From DYJK01 sp040755055 (GTDB lineage: Bacteria; Bacteroidota; Ignavibacteria; Ignavibacteriales; Melioribacteraceae), in contig JBFMBS010000016.1 of the NCBI GenBank assembly GCA_040755055.1, positions 1 to 64,000 on the forward strand: 64,000 bases of DNA, read 5' to 3'. Made by a program: the position numbers and the translations under genes. How positions within the stretch are numbered: position 1 is the stretch's first letter; every line of letters starts with the position of its first letter. The notes under the pieces were generated by a model. The model worked only from the letters and a program-made list of their open reading frames with translations, did not search any database and was not told the origin of the DNA. Positions 8,505 through 17,439 of the stretch are shown piece after piece.

Positions 8505-8843
8505 TTATACATAAACTGGCCGGATTTCAACACTGCCGTTGGCATCTACCGTCGGACATCCGTGTGCCAATGTGGTGGCTTCCTCTAAGCTATCTGCTCT
8601 AACAATTATGAAACCGCCGAGCCGTTCCTTTATTTCAACAAAGGGACCATCGGTTACAACACCACCTGGTTTTAACACTTTGCCTTCCGTTGCTAAACGC
8701 GGACCGTGACTGACTAATCTTCCTTGTGAAGTAAGACCGCTAACCCAGTCTTGCCATTTTTTTGAAACTGCTTGCATCTCTTTGGGTGATGCGTTACTGT
8801 AGTCGTAACTCGGCTGCCGGAATAAAAATACGAATTTTTTCAT
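8505..8843 (-). CDS. YCII-related DGPF-domain protein
   Basis: A 112-residue protein of the YCII/DGPF fold, a ferredoxin-like dimeric barrel. It has the name-giving TDGPF followed by VEIKERLGGF and a C-terminal VEIRPVYV. The biochemical role is unsettled; the family is the standard neighbour of ECF42 sigma factors. The start is well supported by AAGGAG upstream. It sits 44 bases after the AhpD-like gene and 135 bases before the sigma factor, all on one strand. Confidence 0.9.
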   Translation of the reverse strand: MKKFVFLFRQPSYDYSNASPKEMQAVSKKWQDWVSGLTSQGRLVSHGPRLATEGKVLKPGGVVTDGPFVEIKERLGGFIIVRADSLEEATTLAHGCPTVDANGSVEIRPVYV

Positions 8844-8887
8844 CTTTTGTTTCTCCTTTTTTATTGAGTTTTTTGAGCCATACTTTT

Positions 8888-9364
8888 TTATGATGAAACT
8901 TCTACTGATTTCAGAACAAATTGACCGGGCTTGTAAGTTCCAGCCGGTGTACGAAAAGCAATATTAATTCGATTAAAACTATTAATGGCAATAACAGCCA
9001 TGGTCAAATCAATCAGCTCTTGTTCAGAAAATATGCTTCGGGCTTCTTCAAAAATTTCGTCCGGTACACGGCATTCCGTAACGGCTTCTGCCCAGGCTAA
9101 TGCAGCACGCTCACGAGCTGTATAGAAGGGTGCTTCGCGCCATGCATCTAAAACATAAAGGCGTTGTTCGGTTTCGCCGGCCGCGCGTAAATCTTTTGAG
9201 TGCATATCAAGACAAAACGCACAACCGTTTATTTGAGATACTCTAAAATCTATAAGATTTAAAAGTTGTTTTTCCATCGGAGATTTTTCCAGGTAGGCCG
9301 CTAATCCTAAAAGCGACGATATTGCCTTTTGACCTTTTTCGCGGTGATTAATTCTTTGTCCCAT
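8888..9364 (-). CDS. AhpD-like carboxymuconolactone decarboxylase family protein
   Basis: A 158-residue all-helical AhpD-fold protein. The redox motif is C48-A-F-C51 followed by LDMH55, as in AhpD and related alkylhydroperoxidase-like proteins, where the two cysteines and the histidine carry out peroxide or disulfide chemistry. AGGAG precedes the ATG. It is first in a likely operon with the DGPF protein and the ECF42 sigma factor, suggesting an oxidative-stress response. A specific peroxide substrate cannot be assigned. Confidence 0.88.
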   Translation of the reverse strand: MGQRINHREKGQKAISSLLGLAAYLEKSPMEKQLLNLIDFRVSQINGCAFCLDMHSKDLRAAGETEQRLYVLDAWREAPFYTARERAALAWAEAVTECRVPDEIFEEARSIFSEQELIDLTMAVIAINSFNRINIAFRTPAGTYKPGQFVLKSVEVSS

Positions 9365-9682
9365 TTTGCTACTCCTTTCCTTTTATTTGATGTCTGACTT
9401 CGTCAGATAAATTTGGATTACACCACAATAATGATCGAGATGACTTCAATTGGACATTCCTTTAGAAAAATATTTTGATAGCGGGATTACTCTGGCGTAG
9501 GTAGTCAACGGTATCGTTTTATTTTACGGCAAATACAATTTAAAAATGTGAGGGTGATGAGAAGCAATGCAAAAATGATAGGAGTGAATCATTAGCCGCC
9601 GGGACTTTTAAAAATTAAAAAGGTAAGTTCAATCACATTAGATATTTCTTCCAATAATGGTCATAATTAACTGCTCGTATGT
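9365..9682. other. 318-bp gap, probable promoter region of the AhpD/DGPF/ECF42 operon
   Basis: No coding frame or strong hairpin is seen. The part next to 9364 should hold the promoter for the minus-strand operon. I cannot name a promoter motif with confidence. Confidence 0.4.
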
Positions 9683-10306
9683 TTACAATTTATAAATAAA
9701 TCCTAACGCAATGTTATAGAAAAATAATTTTCCAGTTCTTCTTTGATTAGTCGGATAAAAATTATAAATGAAATCGTAGGATATGTTATTATATCTTATA
9801 CTTAAATCCAAATCTATATTTTCATAAGCAGATATAATGGATCCAATACTTAACCTATAAGCAAATTTTGTTGTCGATTCTGTCTCGGGTTCAGATGAAA
9901 CTAATTTATATAAACCATCATAATTCTCCGACGGTTCATAAATTTGGTAAGTATAATCTCGAGTAATAAAATGAACTCCTAATTCTCCAGCTAAATATGG
10001 AGACAAGAACCCCATCTGAAATGAATATTTTATTCCAGCCAATAGTGGAATACTCTCAAATTTATTCCCATCAGGACCAAGTTCTTCTTTCCAACTGTTG
10101 AATCCAGAAGAAATGCTTAGTTGGACACTATCTGAAAGTAAATAAAAAATTCTACCTTCTACCTGATATCCTAACGGTGAATTAATTAGAAATTCTGGAC
10201 TAATAACACCAGATGCAATTGAAAACTGCCATTGATTCTGCGCTGAAGTTTTCCCGATAATAATTAACGATGAAAAAATTAAAAGATAGTATTTCATCAT
10301 CCCCAT
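9683..10306 (-). CDS. Outer-membrane beta-barrel family protein
   Basis: A signal peptide (MKYYLLIFSSLIIIGKTSAQ) leads into about 185 residues of alternating amphipathic strands with many Tyr, Ser and aromatic positions, ending FFYNIALGFIYKL with the terminal aromatic-X-hydrophobic pattern of a small eight-strand barrel. It looks like the OmpA/OprF-like outer-membrane beta-barrel superfamily common in Bacteroidota. Ligand and role are unknown. Three nearby in-frame ATGs make the exact start uncertain by three residues. It is a single gene. Confidence 0.65.
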   Translation of the reverse strand: MGMMKYYLLIFSSLIIIGKTSAQNQWQFSIASGVISPEFLINSPLGYQVEGRIFYLLSDSVQLSISSGFNSWKEELGPDGNKFESIPLLAGIKYSFQMGFLSPYLAGELGVHFITRDYTYQIYEPSENYDGLYKLVSSEPETESTTKFAYRLSIGSIISAYENIDLDLSIRYNNISYDFIYNFYPTNQRRTGKLFFYNIALGFIYKL

Positions 10307-10404
10307 TAAACTAAGATAATATATACGGTGTATATAGTAATGATTATTTCATCTTGATTATTCAGCATTCAAACTACACAAGTACAATTTATAACATTGC
10401 ACAC

Positions 10405-11031
10405 TTAATCACCAAAAATTGCCGACTTGCCGATTTTTACAGCAAACAAAATCAGTATTGCGCCAAAAATCCGTTCGATCGCTTTTTCTAATCGCTGATA
10501 GATTCTCTTAAAGGCTCCAGAAGAAACCAGCACTGATAACAGTATAAACCATAGCCCGATTACAACCACTACTTCTGCACCATACAACCATTCAACCCAA
10601 AGCGGTGTTGTAGGCGACATGAATTGTGAAAAGACACTCAAGAAAAAAGCATATGCTTTTGGGTTGAGTATGTTGCAAACAAAACCATTGAAATATCCTT
10701 TCGAAAAAGTTTTGTTCTTCTCTATAATAAATTTTCCCTCTTCAATGGCTTTCTTTTTAAATGTTGAGATGATAGCCGCAAGACCCAAATATGCAAGATA
10801 CGCCGCACCAAAAAGCTGAATGGTGACGAAAAGGAAATGATAGTTTTGCATTATGACCGTAAGACCAAGAATTGAATATGTTGCATGGATTGCCAATGCA
10901 CTTGCAACCCCGATAGCTGACCCGATTCCAACTCTCGTTCCGTGGGATATTGCATTTTTTGACACCACAAAAAAATCGGGACCGGGTAAAATACCGGCAA
11001 CCAATGCAAAGACAAAAACTTCAGCAAACAT
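10405..11031 (-). CDS. LysE/RhtB family amino-acid exporter
   Basis: A 208-residue inner-membrane protein with about six helices. The N-terminal motif VAGILPGPDFFVVSKNAISHGTRVGIGSAIGVA is the LysE family signature, and FVCNILNPKAYAFFLSVF is the second conserved block. These proteins export lysine, threonine, homoserine or similar amino acids. A G-rich ribosome site (GGAAAGGGGGG) precedes the ATG. It lies apart from other genes, so the substrate is not indicated. Confidence 0.88.
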   Translation of the reverse strand: MFAEVFVFALVAGILPGPDFFVVSKNAISHGTRVGIGSAIGVASALAIHATYSILGLTVIMQNYHFLFVTIQLFGAAYLAYLGLAAIISTFKKKAIEEGKFIIEKNKTFSKGYFNGFVCNILNPKAYAFFLSVFSQFMSPTTPLWVEWLYGAEVVVVIGLWFILLSVLVSSGAFKRIYQRLEKAIERIFGAILILFAVKIGKSAIFGD

Positions 11032-11094
11032 GTACCCCCCTTTCCGGTAACTTTTTAATTTACATTTGAAGTTATAAAAGAAACAAAAAAAATT

Positions 11095-12369
11095 CTAACT
11101 AATATTTTTTCTCTTTTTAAGCCGTTCAATTTCTTTCAAAAGTATTTTCTTCTCGGAAATAGACTTTATCAAGCTTATAGCTTTTTTGTAATGAGTTATT
11201 GCTTTATCAGCATTTGTATCTGCATATAAATAACCGAGTAAAGAATGGTAATAGTAGTTTTCCACCAGGTTTAGTTTTTCAGCTTCTTTTATTGCGGGTA
11301 CGTTTCCATAAACTTTTGCAAAAGCAAATGCTCTGTTCAATGCTGTAACTGGAGAATATTCAATAATGATAAGCTGGTTGTACAACTGTAAAATATGATC
11401 CCACTTATTTTCATCAGAAGTAGTATGCCAGTAAGCAATACCGGCTTCCAAATGATATTTTGAAATTTCACTTCCTGAAAAAGCATTTACTAAATAATAA
11501 TTACCTTTTTCAATTAATTCATTATCCCACAGATTTTTATTTTGCTGTTCGAACACAACAGTATCCCCTACATTATTAACCCTTGCGTCGAATCTTGAAC
11601 TTTGGAAACACATTAAAGCAAGCAGTGCATTAGTTTCATTAGTATTTGTCAACGGGTTTTCTGTTAAAAGAAGCGTTAGTCTAATAGCTTCTAAACAAAG
11701 ATCCTTCCTGATTAATTTATTATTTGAGTTAGAGAAATAGCCTTCGTTAAACATCAGGTAGAGTGTTCTTAAAACAGTATCGAGTCTTGATTGGATAGCT
11801 GACTTTTGTAAAGTGTCAATTTGAAAATTTGACTTACGTAAATTTATTCTTGCACGTTGCAATCGTTTTTTAATTGTTTCTTTTTTAGCGAGGAATGCTT
11901 CAGCAATTTCTTCAATAGAGAAACCGCAGAGAATTTGTAGTGCCAAACAAATTTGTGCTTCTTCAGAATTGATTGGATCGCAAACGGCAAAGATCATCGC
12001 CAACTGACTATCGGCAATAGTTTGTTGCGTAAAATCAATGCCAGGTTCATCTTGCTCAGAGGGCTTAGCATTCAAAAATTGTTCGTGATTAATTCCATCT
12101 TTAATTTTAGTTTCAAAAACTGTGAGCCGTTTAAAGTAATCTTTAGTCTTGTTTTTAGCTACGGCATAAAGCCATGCAGTAGGATTTTCCGGTAGTCCTT
12201 TAATTCTCCAAACTTTCATTGCTTTTAAGAAAGTTTCGCTGACAATATCCTCGGCAATTTCAATATAGTTTAAGCCAAAACGACGGCATAGAACAGCCGT
12301 CATTTTAGCAAACTCAATCCTGAACAAATGATGCAAAACTTCTTTATACGATTTATTTTTTTCGGTCAT
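11095..12369 (-). CDS. Second ECF42-type RNA polymerase sigma factor
   Basis: A 424-residue paralogue of the sigma factor at 7137-8369. Region 2 has EIAEDIVSETFLKAMKVWRI and PTAWLYAVAKNK, region 4 has EEAQICLALQILCGFSIEEIAEAFLAKK, and the long C-terminal helical-repeat domain includes NEGYFSNSN and EYSPVTALNRAFA, matching the first copy almost block for block. ATG 12369 is preferred over TTG 12372. It begins five bases after the stop of its DGPF partner, so the two are co-translated. Confidence 0.88.
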   Translation of the reverse strand: MTEKNKSYKEVLHHLFRIEFAKMTAVLCRRFGLNYIEIAEDIVSETFLKAMKVWRIKGLPENPTAWLYAVAKNKTKDYFKRLTVFETKIKDGINHEQFLNAKPSEQDEPGIDFTQQTIADSQLAMIFAVCDPINSEEAQICLALQILCGFSIEEIAEAFLAKKETIKKRLQRARINLRKSNFQIDTLQKSAIQSRLDTVLRTLYLMFNEGYFSNSNNKLIRKDLCLEAIRLTLLLTENPLTNTNETNALLALMCFQSSRFDARVNNVGDTVVFEQQNKNLWDNELIEKGNYYLVNAFSGSEISKYHLEAGIAYWHTTSDENKWDHILQLYNQLIIIEYSPVTALNRAFAFAKVYGNVPAIKEAEKLNLVENYYYHSLLGYLYADTNADKAITHYKKAISLIKSISEKKILLKEIERLKKRKNIS

Positions 12370-12374
12370 CAACT

Positions 12375-12719
12375 TTAGTTATTATTATAAGGTACCATTA
12401 CTTCTCTTACTTCTATATTTCCGCCAATCTTAAAAATTGGATTTGCCTTTGCAAGCTCGACAGCTTCTTCAATTGTTTCAGTTTTAACAATCATAAAGCC
12501 GGTAATAAATTCTTTAATTTCAGTATATGGTCCATCGGTAATAACATTACCGGGCTTGACAGTTTTCGCACCACTAATCGATAATGTTTTGCCTTTATCA
12601 GCCAGCCTATTTTGGGCGGCAATGCTTCCAAGCCAATCCATCCTTTCTTTTATTTGTTCCGGGGTTGGTTTAACATTTGCCTTGCTGTTATGCCTGAAAA
12701 TTAAAACGAATTCTTTCAT
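12375..12719 (-). CDS. Second YCII-related DGPF-domain protein
   Basis: A 114-residue protein with the TDGPYTEIKEFITGF version of the DGPF motif and a C-terminal NIEVREVMVPY. I start it at ATG 12719 (MKEFVLIFRH), preceded by AGAGG; an upstream TTG-type start would add twelve unlikely residues. It is the partner of the adjacent ECF42 sigma factor. The Phe of DGPF is Tyr here, which is common in the family. Confidence 0.88.
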   Translation of the reverse strand: MKEFVLIFRHNSKANVKPTPEQIKERMDWLGSIAAQNRLADKGKTLSISGAKTVKPGNVITDGPYTEIKEFITGFMIVKTETIEEAVELAKANPIFKIGGNIEVREVMVPYNNN

Positions 12720-12967
12720 TTTGTACCTCTTATTATTAATAAAATTTATTGACACCCTAATAACGATTGGAAATTAAGTAAGGGGACATACATTTTCATT
12801 TTTTTAGGTAGGATTCAATATATCAGCTACGGTTTTATTTATAAAATCTTATAAACGCGACCTCCTTTAGGATAGTACACAGATCACTATGATGGTTATG
12901 ATGCTTTATGATTACTTCAACAATGTATAAGTGTTTCTAATGCGCAATCCTAATTCACAAAAACTGG

Positions 12968-13642
12968 TTAATACAACTCAAACTTATATGGCTCAGAATT
13001 TTTACTCCCGAACAAGGCATATGGTTTTTTACTAAAAGTATCCTTTAATAAAAATACTGTAAGAAGGAGATACAGAATAAATCCGCACACAATAAGTATT
13101 TGCGCCGAAGATGTTTTTTGAATTTCTTGTCCCGATTTCAAATCACAAACTTCGCCCGGACAGTGCTGGGCTTTTTCCTTATAAAACATTGAATAAAATT
13201 TGCATCCCAGGCAGATACCGAATGCTGTTTCAAAGAATAAAAAGATAAAACAAATTAAACAAGTTATGCCCGTTATTGGACTGTATGCATTCACAATCAC
13301 AAGAAAGATGAACATTATGCCCGCCATAAATATTCCGATAGTCCAGCTAAACTTTTTTTGCAGCGCACCAACGTATTCCGGTGTTTGATTACCAACAATC
13401 AGTCTTCCAATGATAAGTGATGGAGAGAATTTAGGATTTACAAATACACGGATAATAAAATCTGTGAGGAACATTGTTACGTAATACTTGATTACTAAAA
13501 AATCCCCGTAAAGCAGAATTGGCACTAGTGAGGCAAGCAAACCAAGTAAAAGTATTCCGGCGGCAGCTCTTACTTCGCGCTCATTCAGCACTTTGATTTT
13601 GTACCCTTCAACAACTTCCCCGAAGTTAAACACATTATCCAT
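12968..13642 (-). CDS. DUF4395-domain membrane protein
   Basis: A 224-residue integral membrane protein. The N-terminal domain reads VLNEREVRAAAGILLLG, then TDFIIRVFVNPKFSP and a helix pair, then FETAFGICLGCKFYSMF, which fits DUF4395. A cysteine pair follows in CPGEVCD before a final helix. In other bacteria DUF4395 is found beside or fused to thioredoxin-like or rhodanese domains, so a redox or sulfur role is possible; here no such neighbour is present. The start at 13642 is supported by GGAG; the longer frame to 13840 runs through a repeat. Confidence 0.75.
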   Translation of the reverse strand: MDNVFNFGEVVEGYKIKVLNEREVRAAAGILLLGLLASLVPILLYGDFLVIKYYVTMFLTDFIIRVFVNPKFSPSLIIGRLIVGNQTPEYVGALQKKFSWTIGIFMAGIMFIFLVIVNAYSPITGITCLICFIFLFFETAFGICLGCKFYSMFYKEKAQHCPGEVCDLKSGQEIQKTSSAQILIVCGFILYLLLTVFLLKDTFSKKPYALFGSKNSEPYKFELY

Positions 13643-13689
13643 TTTCACTCCGTTTGTACCTACGTTTGACGAATGTATATCGGGGTAAG

Positions 13690-13890
13690 TTATACTAAAG
13701 TGTGAGTTTTTATAATCCGCCCGGGGCGGACAAGTGTTAAATTCCACGCCTCCTTGTCTCGCTCCGCGGGTCGGAGCGGGTTGAGACAAATAAAATAAAA
13801 TTTTTTTATGATACTTCGCTGCCTCGCCTCGATTCGACAAGTCTCAACGAGTCGAAGTGGGTTGCGATGAGGAGATACATTTGGATATTA
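13690..13890. repeat. GC-rich palindromic intergenic repeat elements
   Basis: Two hairpin-forming segments lie in the 326-bp gap upstream of the DUF4395 gene. One has gtctcgctccg (13756-13766) against cggagcg...gagac (13772-13787). The other has ttcgac (13833-13838) against gtcgaa (13851-13856), flanked by cctcgcctc and gatgagg. Both contain versions of gtctcaac.gagtc.gag.gggttg. They are far richer in G+C than the surroundings and look like copies of a dispersed element. No gene is supported here. Confidence 0.6.
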
Positions 13891-13968
13891 CAGCCTTAAA
13901 GCTCGATGTGAATTTAGGAAAGGGTTTTTGATTAACATAGTTTTGATAGAAAAAGATAAATTGTTTAA

Positions 13969-14250
13969 TCAATATGGAATTCGAGAACCTCTACCTCCTC
14001 GCCAATAATCTACTTTTGTTTTTCTCCAATATTTGAATAAGCTGAAAAAGATAACTCCCAATAGCGTTATTAAAATGGTACCGGCATTACCGGAAATTAT
14101 TCCATTTATAATTCTAAGCGGTGAAAACACATTCGATAGAGAATAATTATTTGTATAACCAACGGCTATTATCAAATAACCGATTACATTAAAAAGATAT
14201 ACCGTCACAACCAATTTCAAGGATGATTTGATTATTTTTTTAATTGGCAT
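13969..14250 (-). CDS. Small membrane protein of unknown function
   Basis: A 93-residue frame from ATG 14250 (MPIKKIIKSS) with two or three hydrophobic segments and a basic C-terminal tail (KYWRKTKVDYWRGGRGSR). The frame is open back to 14337, but that extension runs through repeat-like DNA with the hairpin gaaggaatccttc. I do not recognise a family. Ribosome-binding signal is weak (AAGG). It may be a lineage-specific gene or a spurious frame. Confidence 0.4.
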   Translation of the reverse strand: MPIKKIIKSSLKLVVTVYLFNVIGYLIIAVGYTNNYSLSNVFSPLRIINGIISGNAGTILITLLGVIFFSLFKYWRKTKVDYWRGGRGSRIPY

Positions 14251-14360
14251 ATGTGCTTGCCTTAAAGTGTTCCGCTGTTCTCTGGCTGAATGACGTAATG
14301 CCACGAAGGAATCCTTCGGACAATTAGACCGCATCAAAGAGATTACTGTTGAGAAACGAG

Positions 14361-15569
14361 TTAAGTTTCATTTTTAACTTTTTTACGGTTTGTAATAAAT
14401 AGCTTAAATTCATTCAGCAATACAAACTTTGTAAGTTCAACAAAACTTTTTTCAGACAATAAATTAATGGAGCGCAGAATAGTGAGGCTTATTATTACAA
14501 AGAGTACCTGAATACCTACCAAAGATAAAATGAAATAAAAGACACTGATCTTTGATAGAATGAATGTGAAAACAACTAAAAATATTATAAGAAATAAGAG
14601 TATAAAGAAACTCCCAATTTTCCATAACTTAAAAGTTTGATTCTCGCCAAGAACTTCTGACTTCACTTTATTATACTCCTTATAATCTAATGTTTGCATA
14701 ATTTTTAATAAGTCTGGTTGGTACTGGAATTGAATAAAGATTTGCAACCAAGCCTTTTTGTTTTCTAGCAAAAAATTTTTAAGATTATTATAAGTTACGC
14801 GAACTAAATCTCTATACTGATCCCATTCTGGATTTTGTTCTCCAGCTTCTTTAGCTAAAAGATATGCATCTAACCCATAATTGAGTAATTCTATCGCAGC
14901 ATTTGCTGGAATTAATTCATTATTTATTGTTTCCTTCTCTAAAGTTATTTGAGCCCTTGTTTGATATATATTAGATAGTATTCCAACATAGTTGCCAATT
15001 GATACTCGTTCATACATTGGCTCTAATTCTTTTGCTTGTTCAATAATCGGTCTCGAACCTCTTGCAGAACGTTTGTAATTATCTAGAGCCTCAATAAAAT
15101 CATTATTATCTAGCGCTTTCCTTGCTAAAAAAGTATATACTTTATTTGTTGAGTTATTATAAAAGTATTCCCATCTCTTAATTCGCGAACCGTATTCAGT
15201 TTTAAATTTATCAGAAAATGTTTCAGGGATAGATTTTAGTAACATTATTGCTTCTTTTAAATGAGAAAGACCTTTACTGATTTGTTCAACAGCCTCATCA
15301 ATTTTGTGACTTTCATAATAATAATGTGAAAGACAATCATATTTTTCATAATTATAATACTCACAATCAATTTTTAGGCTGTATACCGTCTCTTCATTTT
15401 TGAGATCAAGCTTTAATACTTCTTGTATTAAATTAACTGCTAATCCCATTTTTTTTGCAGCTTCTAAGTTAAGCTCGTAATTCCTTTGAGATTGACGAAC
15501 TTGATCTTTTATTGCTCGCCCCTCGTCATAAATTTTATCAATTTTTTGAAAATATTCTTGTAGTGTCAT
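14361..15569 (-). CDS. Unknown protein: helical-repeat cytosolic domain with two C-terminal membrane helices
   Basis: A 402-residue protein. Residues 1-310 are mainly amphipathic helices resembling TPR-like repeats, with blocks such as HKIDEAVEQISKGLSHLKEA and DNNDFIEALDNYKRSARG. Two strongly hydrophobic segments follow at about 317-365, then a basic tail (ITNRKKVKNET). There is no signal peptide, so the repeat domain probably faces the cytoplasm. I do not recognise a named family, and the neighbours (an unknown small membrane protein and an MFS transporter) do not suggest a role. Confidence 0.65.
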   Translation of the reverse strand: MTLQEYFQKIDKIYDEGRAIKDQVRQSQRNYELNLEAAKKMGLAVNLIQEVLKLDLKNEETVYSLKIDCEYYNYEKYDCLSHYYYESHKIDEAVEQISKGLSHLKEAIMLLKSIPETFSDKFKTEYGSRIKRWEYFYNNSTNKVYTFLARKALDNNDFIEALDNYKRSARGSRPIIEQAKELEPMYERVSIGNYVGILSNIYQTRAQITLEKETINNELIPANAAIELLNYGLDAYLLAKEAGEQNPEWDQYRDLVRVTYNNLKNFLLENKKAWLQIFIQFQYQPDLLKIMQTLDYKEYNKVKSEVLGENQTFKLWKIGSFFILLFLIIFLVVFTFILSKISVFYFILSLVGIQVLFVIISLTILRSINLLSEKSFVELTKFVLLNEFKLFITNRKKVKNET

Positions 15570-15743
15570 AGCAATATTAGAAACATAATATTTTATACTG
15601 ATTCACATTTAGTCAATTGTAAATCATTTAGAATCTAATCTTTAATAAGCTTTTATCAAAACGCAATATTAAGCTTTAAAAGTTTTTGGCTACCAACCAC
15701 TAACTGTCAACCGCAAACTCTAAACTAAAAACTCCAAACTTTT

Positions 15744-17309
15744 TCACTCCGCATGTTTCGTTTTAAATCCTTTAACCATCCATTTTCTTGCAATCAGTAA
15801 TCCAGCCGGACTAATAATTGCAATGAATCCATAGATCAGCCACATAAACTCTGTGTTCATTTGCGAAGGCGGTGTATCTGCCGGACAGTATTGCATCAAG
15901 AACCATCCAGAGTAGAGACTTGTAACAACTTTTGTAAGGAACCACGGGAACTGTCCGATGCCCATATAGATACCGGTCATATTCTTTGGAGCTATCTCGG
16001 CAACCCATTGTAAGAACCTCGGCTGCCACATCGCTTCACCGATTGTCATGATAATTAAGTATGCCAACAAAGTACCCATCCCCGGTCCAAAAGCTAAAAT
16101 GAATGTTGGAGACGCCATCACAAATGTGCCGATGATCATCATAGTGTACGCATTCTTTTTAGAGGTGAGCGCTGCAATCATTGGCGTAAGCACAAAAATC
16201 AATATTGGATTTAAGTTTACAAAGAACTCAAAGTTATCCTGGACAAACCCATCGAAAGCACGGCTTGTGTAGAGAGGGATTGTGAGCCAGTTGTGTGCAA
16301 ATAAAGTCTGCACCGGTATCAAAACAAAAATGAAGAACAAGAACCTTGTATCCTTTAGCGGAAAATTTTTCAAATAGAATTTCAGTTTCTCTTTGGCTGT
16401 CATTTTGGAAAGAACATCTTCATCTTCCTTCTCGCTTTCCTTTTTATCTTTCGATGCTTCTTCAATTGCATGAGCAACAGCTTTTTTCGTCATAATAAAA
16501 TAAACAACTGCAATGCCGGTAACAGTAAGCGCAACGTAAACCCAGAAGACACCGAGAATACTTGTAGATCTTCTAATCGGTGGAGAAATTAGGCCGGGCA
16601 AAAATCCGCCAAGGTTCATTAAAGCATACAGCATAGCGTAGCCCATAGCAGCCGTTTTTTCAGTCGTGAATTTTTTAACAGCGGCATAAGCAGCCGGCTG
16701 ATACATCCCGTAGCCAATAACAACGCCAAGTATGCCAAGCATGGCATATATATGTGCAGAACCCCAAAGTCCCGGCGCTCCAAGGTGCGGTGCGGTTGAT
16801 AAAAGAATTCTTCCTACAAGCATTGCAGAGAGTGCATAAAGAAGTGCTTTGCGGACACCAACTATATCCACTGTTGCACCGAGGAACAACATACTCAAAG
16901 TTATTCCGGCAGTTAAAACACCTACCATATTACCGGCACGTATATCATCGAGATTAATGTAATCGTTAAAATAGATAGCGAGCAGACCAACAACGCCAAA
17001 GTAAGTTAGACCTTCGAGTATGTAAGAAATATTAAGACCGAGAAGTGCGCGAGAAGTTTTAGCAAGATCGAGAAAGGGCTGGGTAACTTCCCAAATAATA
17101 TTGCCAAAGGTATTTTTTTCATTGCGCTCAACATCTTTTCTGCCGGAGATAAATAAAATAATTAAAAGTGCAGCCGGCGGAAGAAGAAGTGCTATCGAAA
17201 ACATAGTGGCAGCGTTAAATCCTTTTCTAATGGCAAACCGCGTTCCGCCAAGCAGAATTATAAAGTAAGTGATCAATCCTAAACCGATTAGAGATACAAG
17301 TAGATCCAT
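15744..17309 (-). CDS. Major facilitator superfamily transporter, POT/peptide-like
   Basis: A 521-residue transporter with about fourteen membrane helices. Two N-terminal helices with a GRKDVERN loop precede the standard twelve. The first half carries GATVDIVGVRKALLYALSAMLVGR, an MFS loop 2-3 motif, and the middle cytoplasmic loop is highly charged (EEASKDKKESEKEDEDVL). The second half has GEAMWQPRFLQWVAEIAP and GIYMGIGQFPWFLTK, which recall proton-dependent oligopeptide transporters. ATG 17309 has AAGGTG in front. Substrate is inference. Confidence 0.8.
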   Translation of the reverse strand: MDLLVSLIGLGLITYFIILLGGTRFAIRKGFNAATMFSIALLLPPAALLIILFISGRKDVERNEKNTFGNIIWEVTQPFLDLAKTSRALLGLNISYILEGLTYFGVVGLLAIYFNDYINLDDIRAGNMVGVLTAGITLSMLFLGATVDIVGVRKALLYALSAMLVGRILLSTAPHLGAPGLWGSAHIYAMLGILGVVIGYGMYQPAAYAAVKKFTTEKTAAMGYAMLYALMNLGGFLPGLISPPIRRSTSILGVFWVYVALTVTGIAVVYFIMTKKAVAHAIEEASKDKKESEKEDEDVLSKMTAKEKLKFYLKNFPLKDTRFLFFIFVLIPVQTLFAHNWLTIPLYTSRAFDGFVQDNFEFFVNLNPILIFVLTPMIAALTSKKNAYTMMIIGTFVMASPTFILAFGPGMGTLLAYLIIMTIGEAMWQPRFLQWVAEIAPKNMTGIYMGIGQFPWFLTKVVTSLYSGWFLMQYCPADTPPSQMNTEFMWLIYGFIAIISPAGLLIARKWMVKGFKTKHAE

Positions 17310-17411
17310 AATTCACCTTAAGGTTTTTGTTAATTTGATTTTATCTTTTCATTGTCCCAGTATTTAGAGACTGTTACCAAAATCTACTGTAAATAACGAA
17401 CTCACCCTAAA

Positions 17412-17436
17412 TCCCTCTCTTAAACTAAGAGAGGGA
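17412..17436 (-). terminator. Terminator hairpin downstream of murB
   Basis: A perfect 11-bp inverted repeat, tccctctctta (17412-17422) against taagagaggga (17426-17436), lies directly after the murB stop on the minus strand. The following T content is modest. The form ccctctc...gagaggg also occurs as a dispersed element in related genomes, so it may be a repeat used as a terminator. Confidence 0.6.
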
Positions 17437-17439
17437 CTT

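Noticed and set aside
13643..13840. N-terminal extension of the DUF4395 gene
   Set aside because: It runs through the GC-rich repeat and reads as low-quality sequence; GGAG before ATG 13642 marks the true start.
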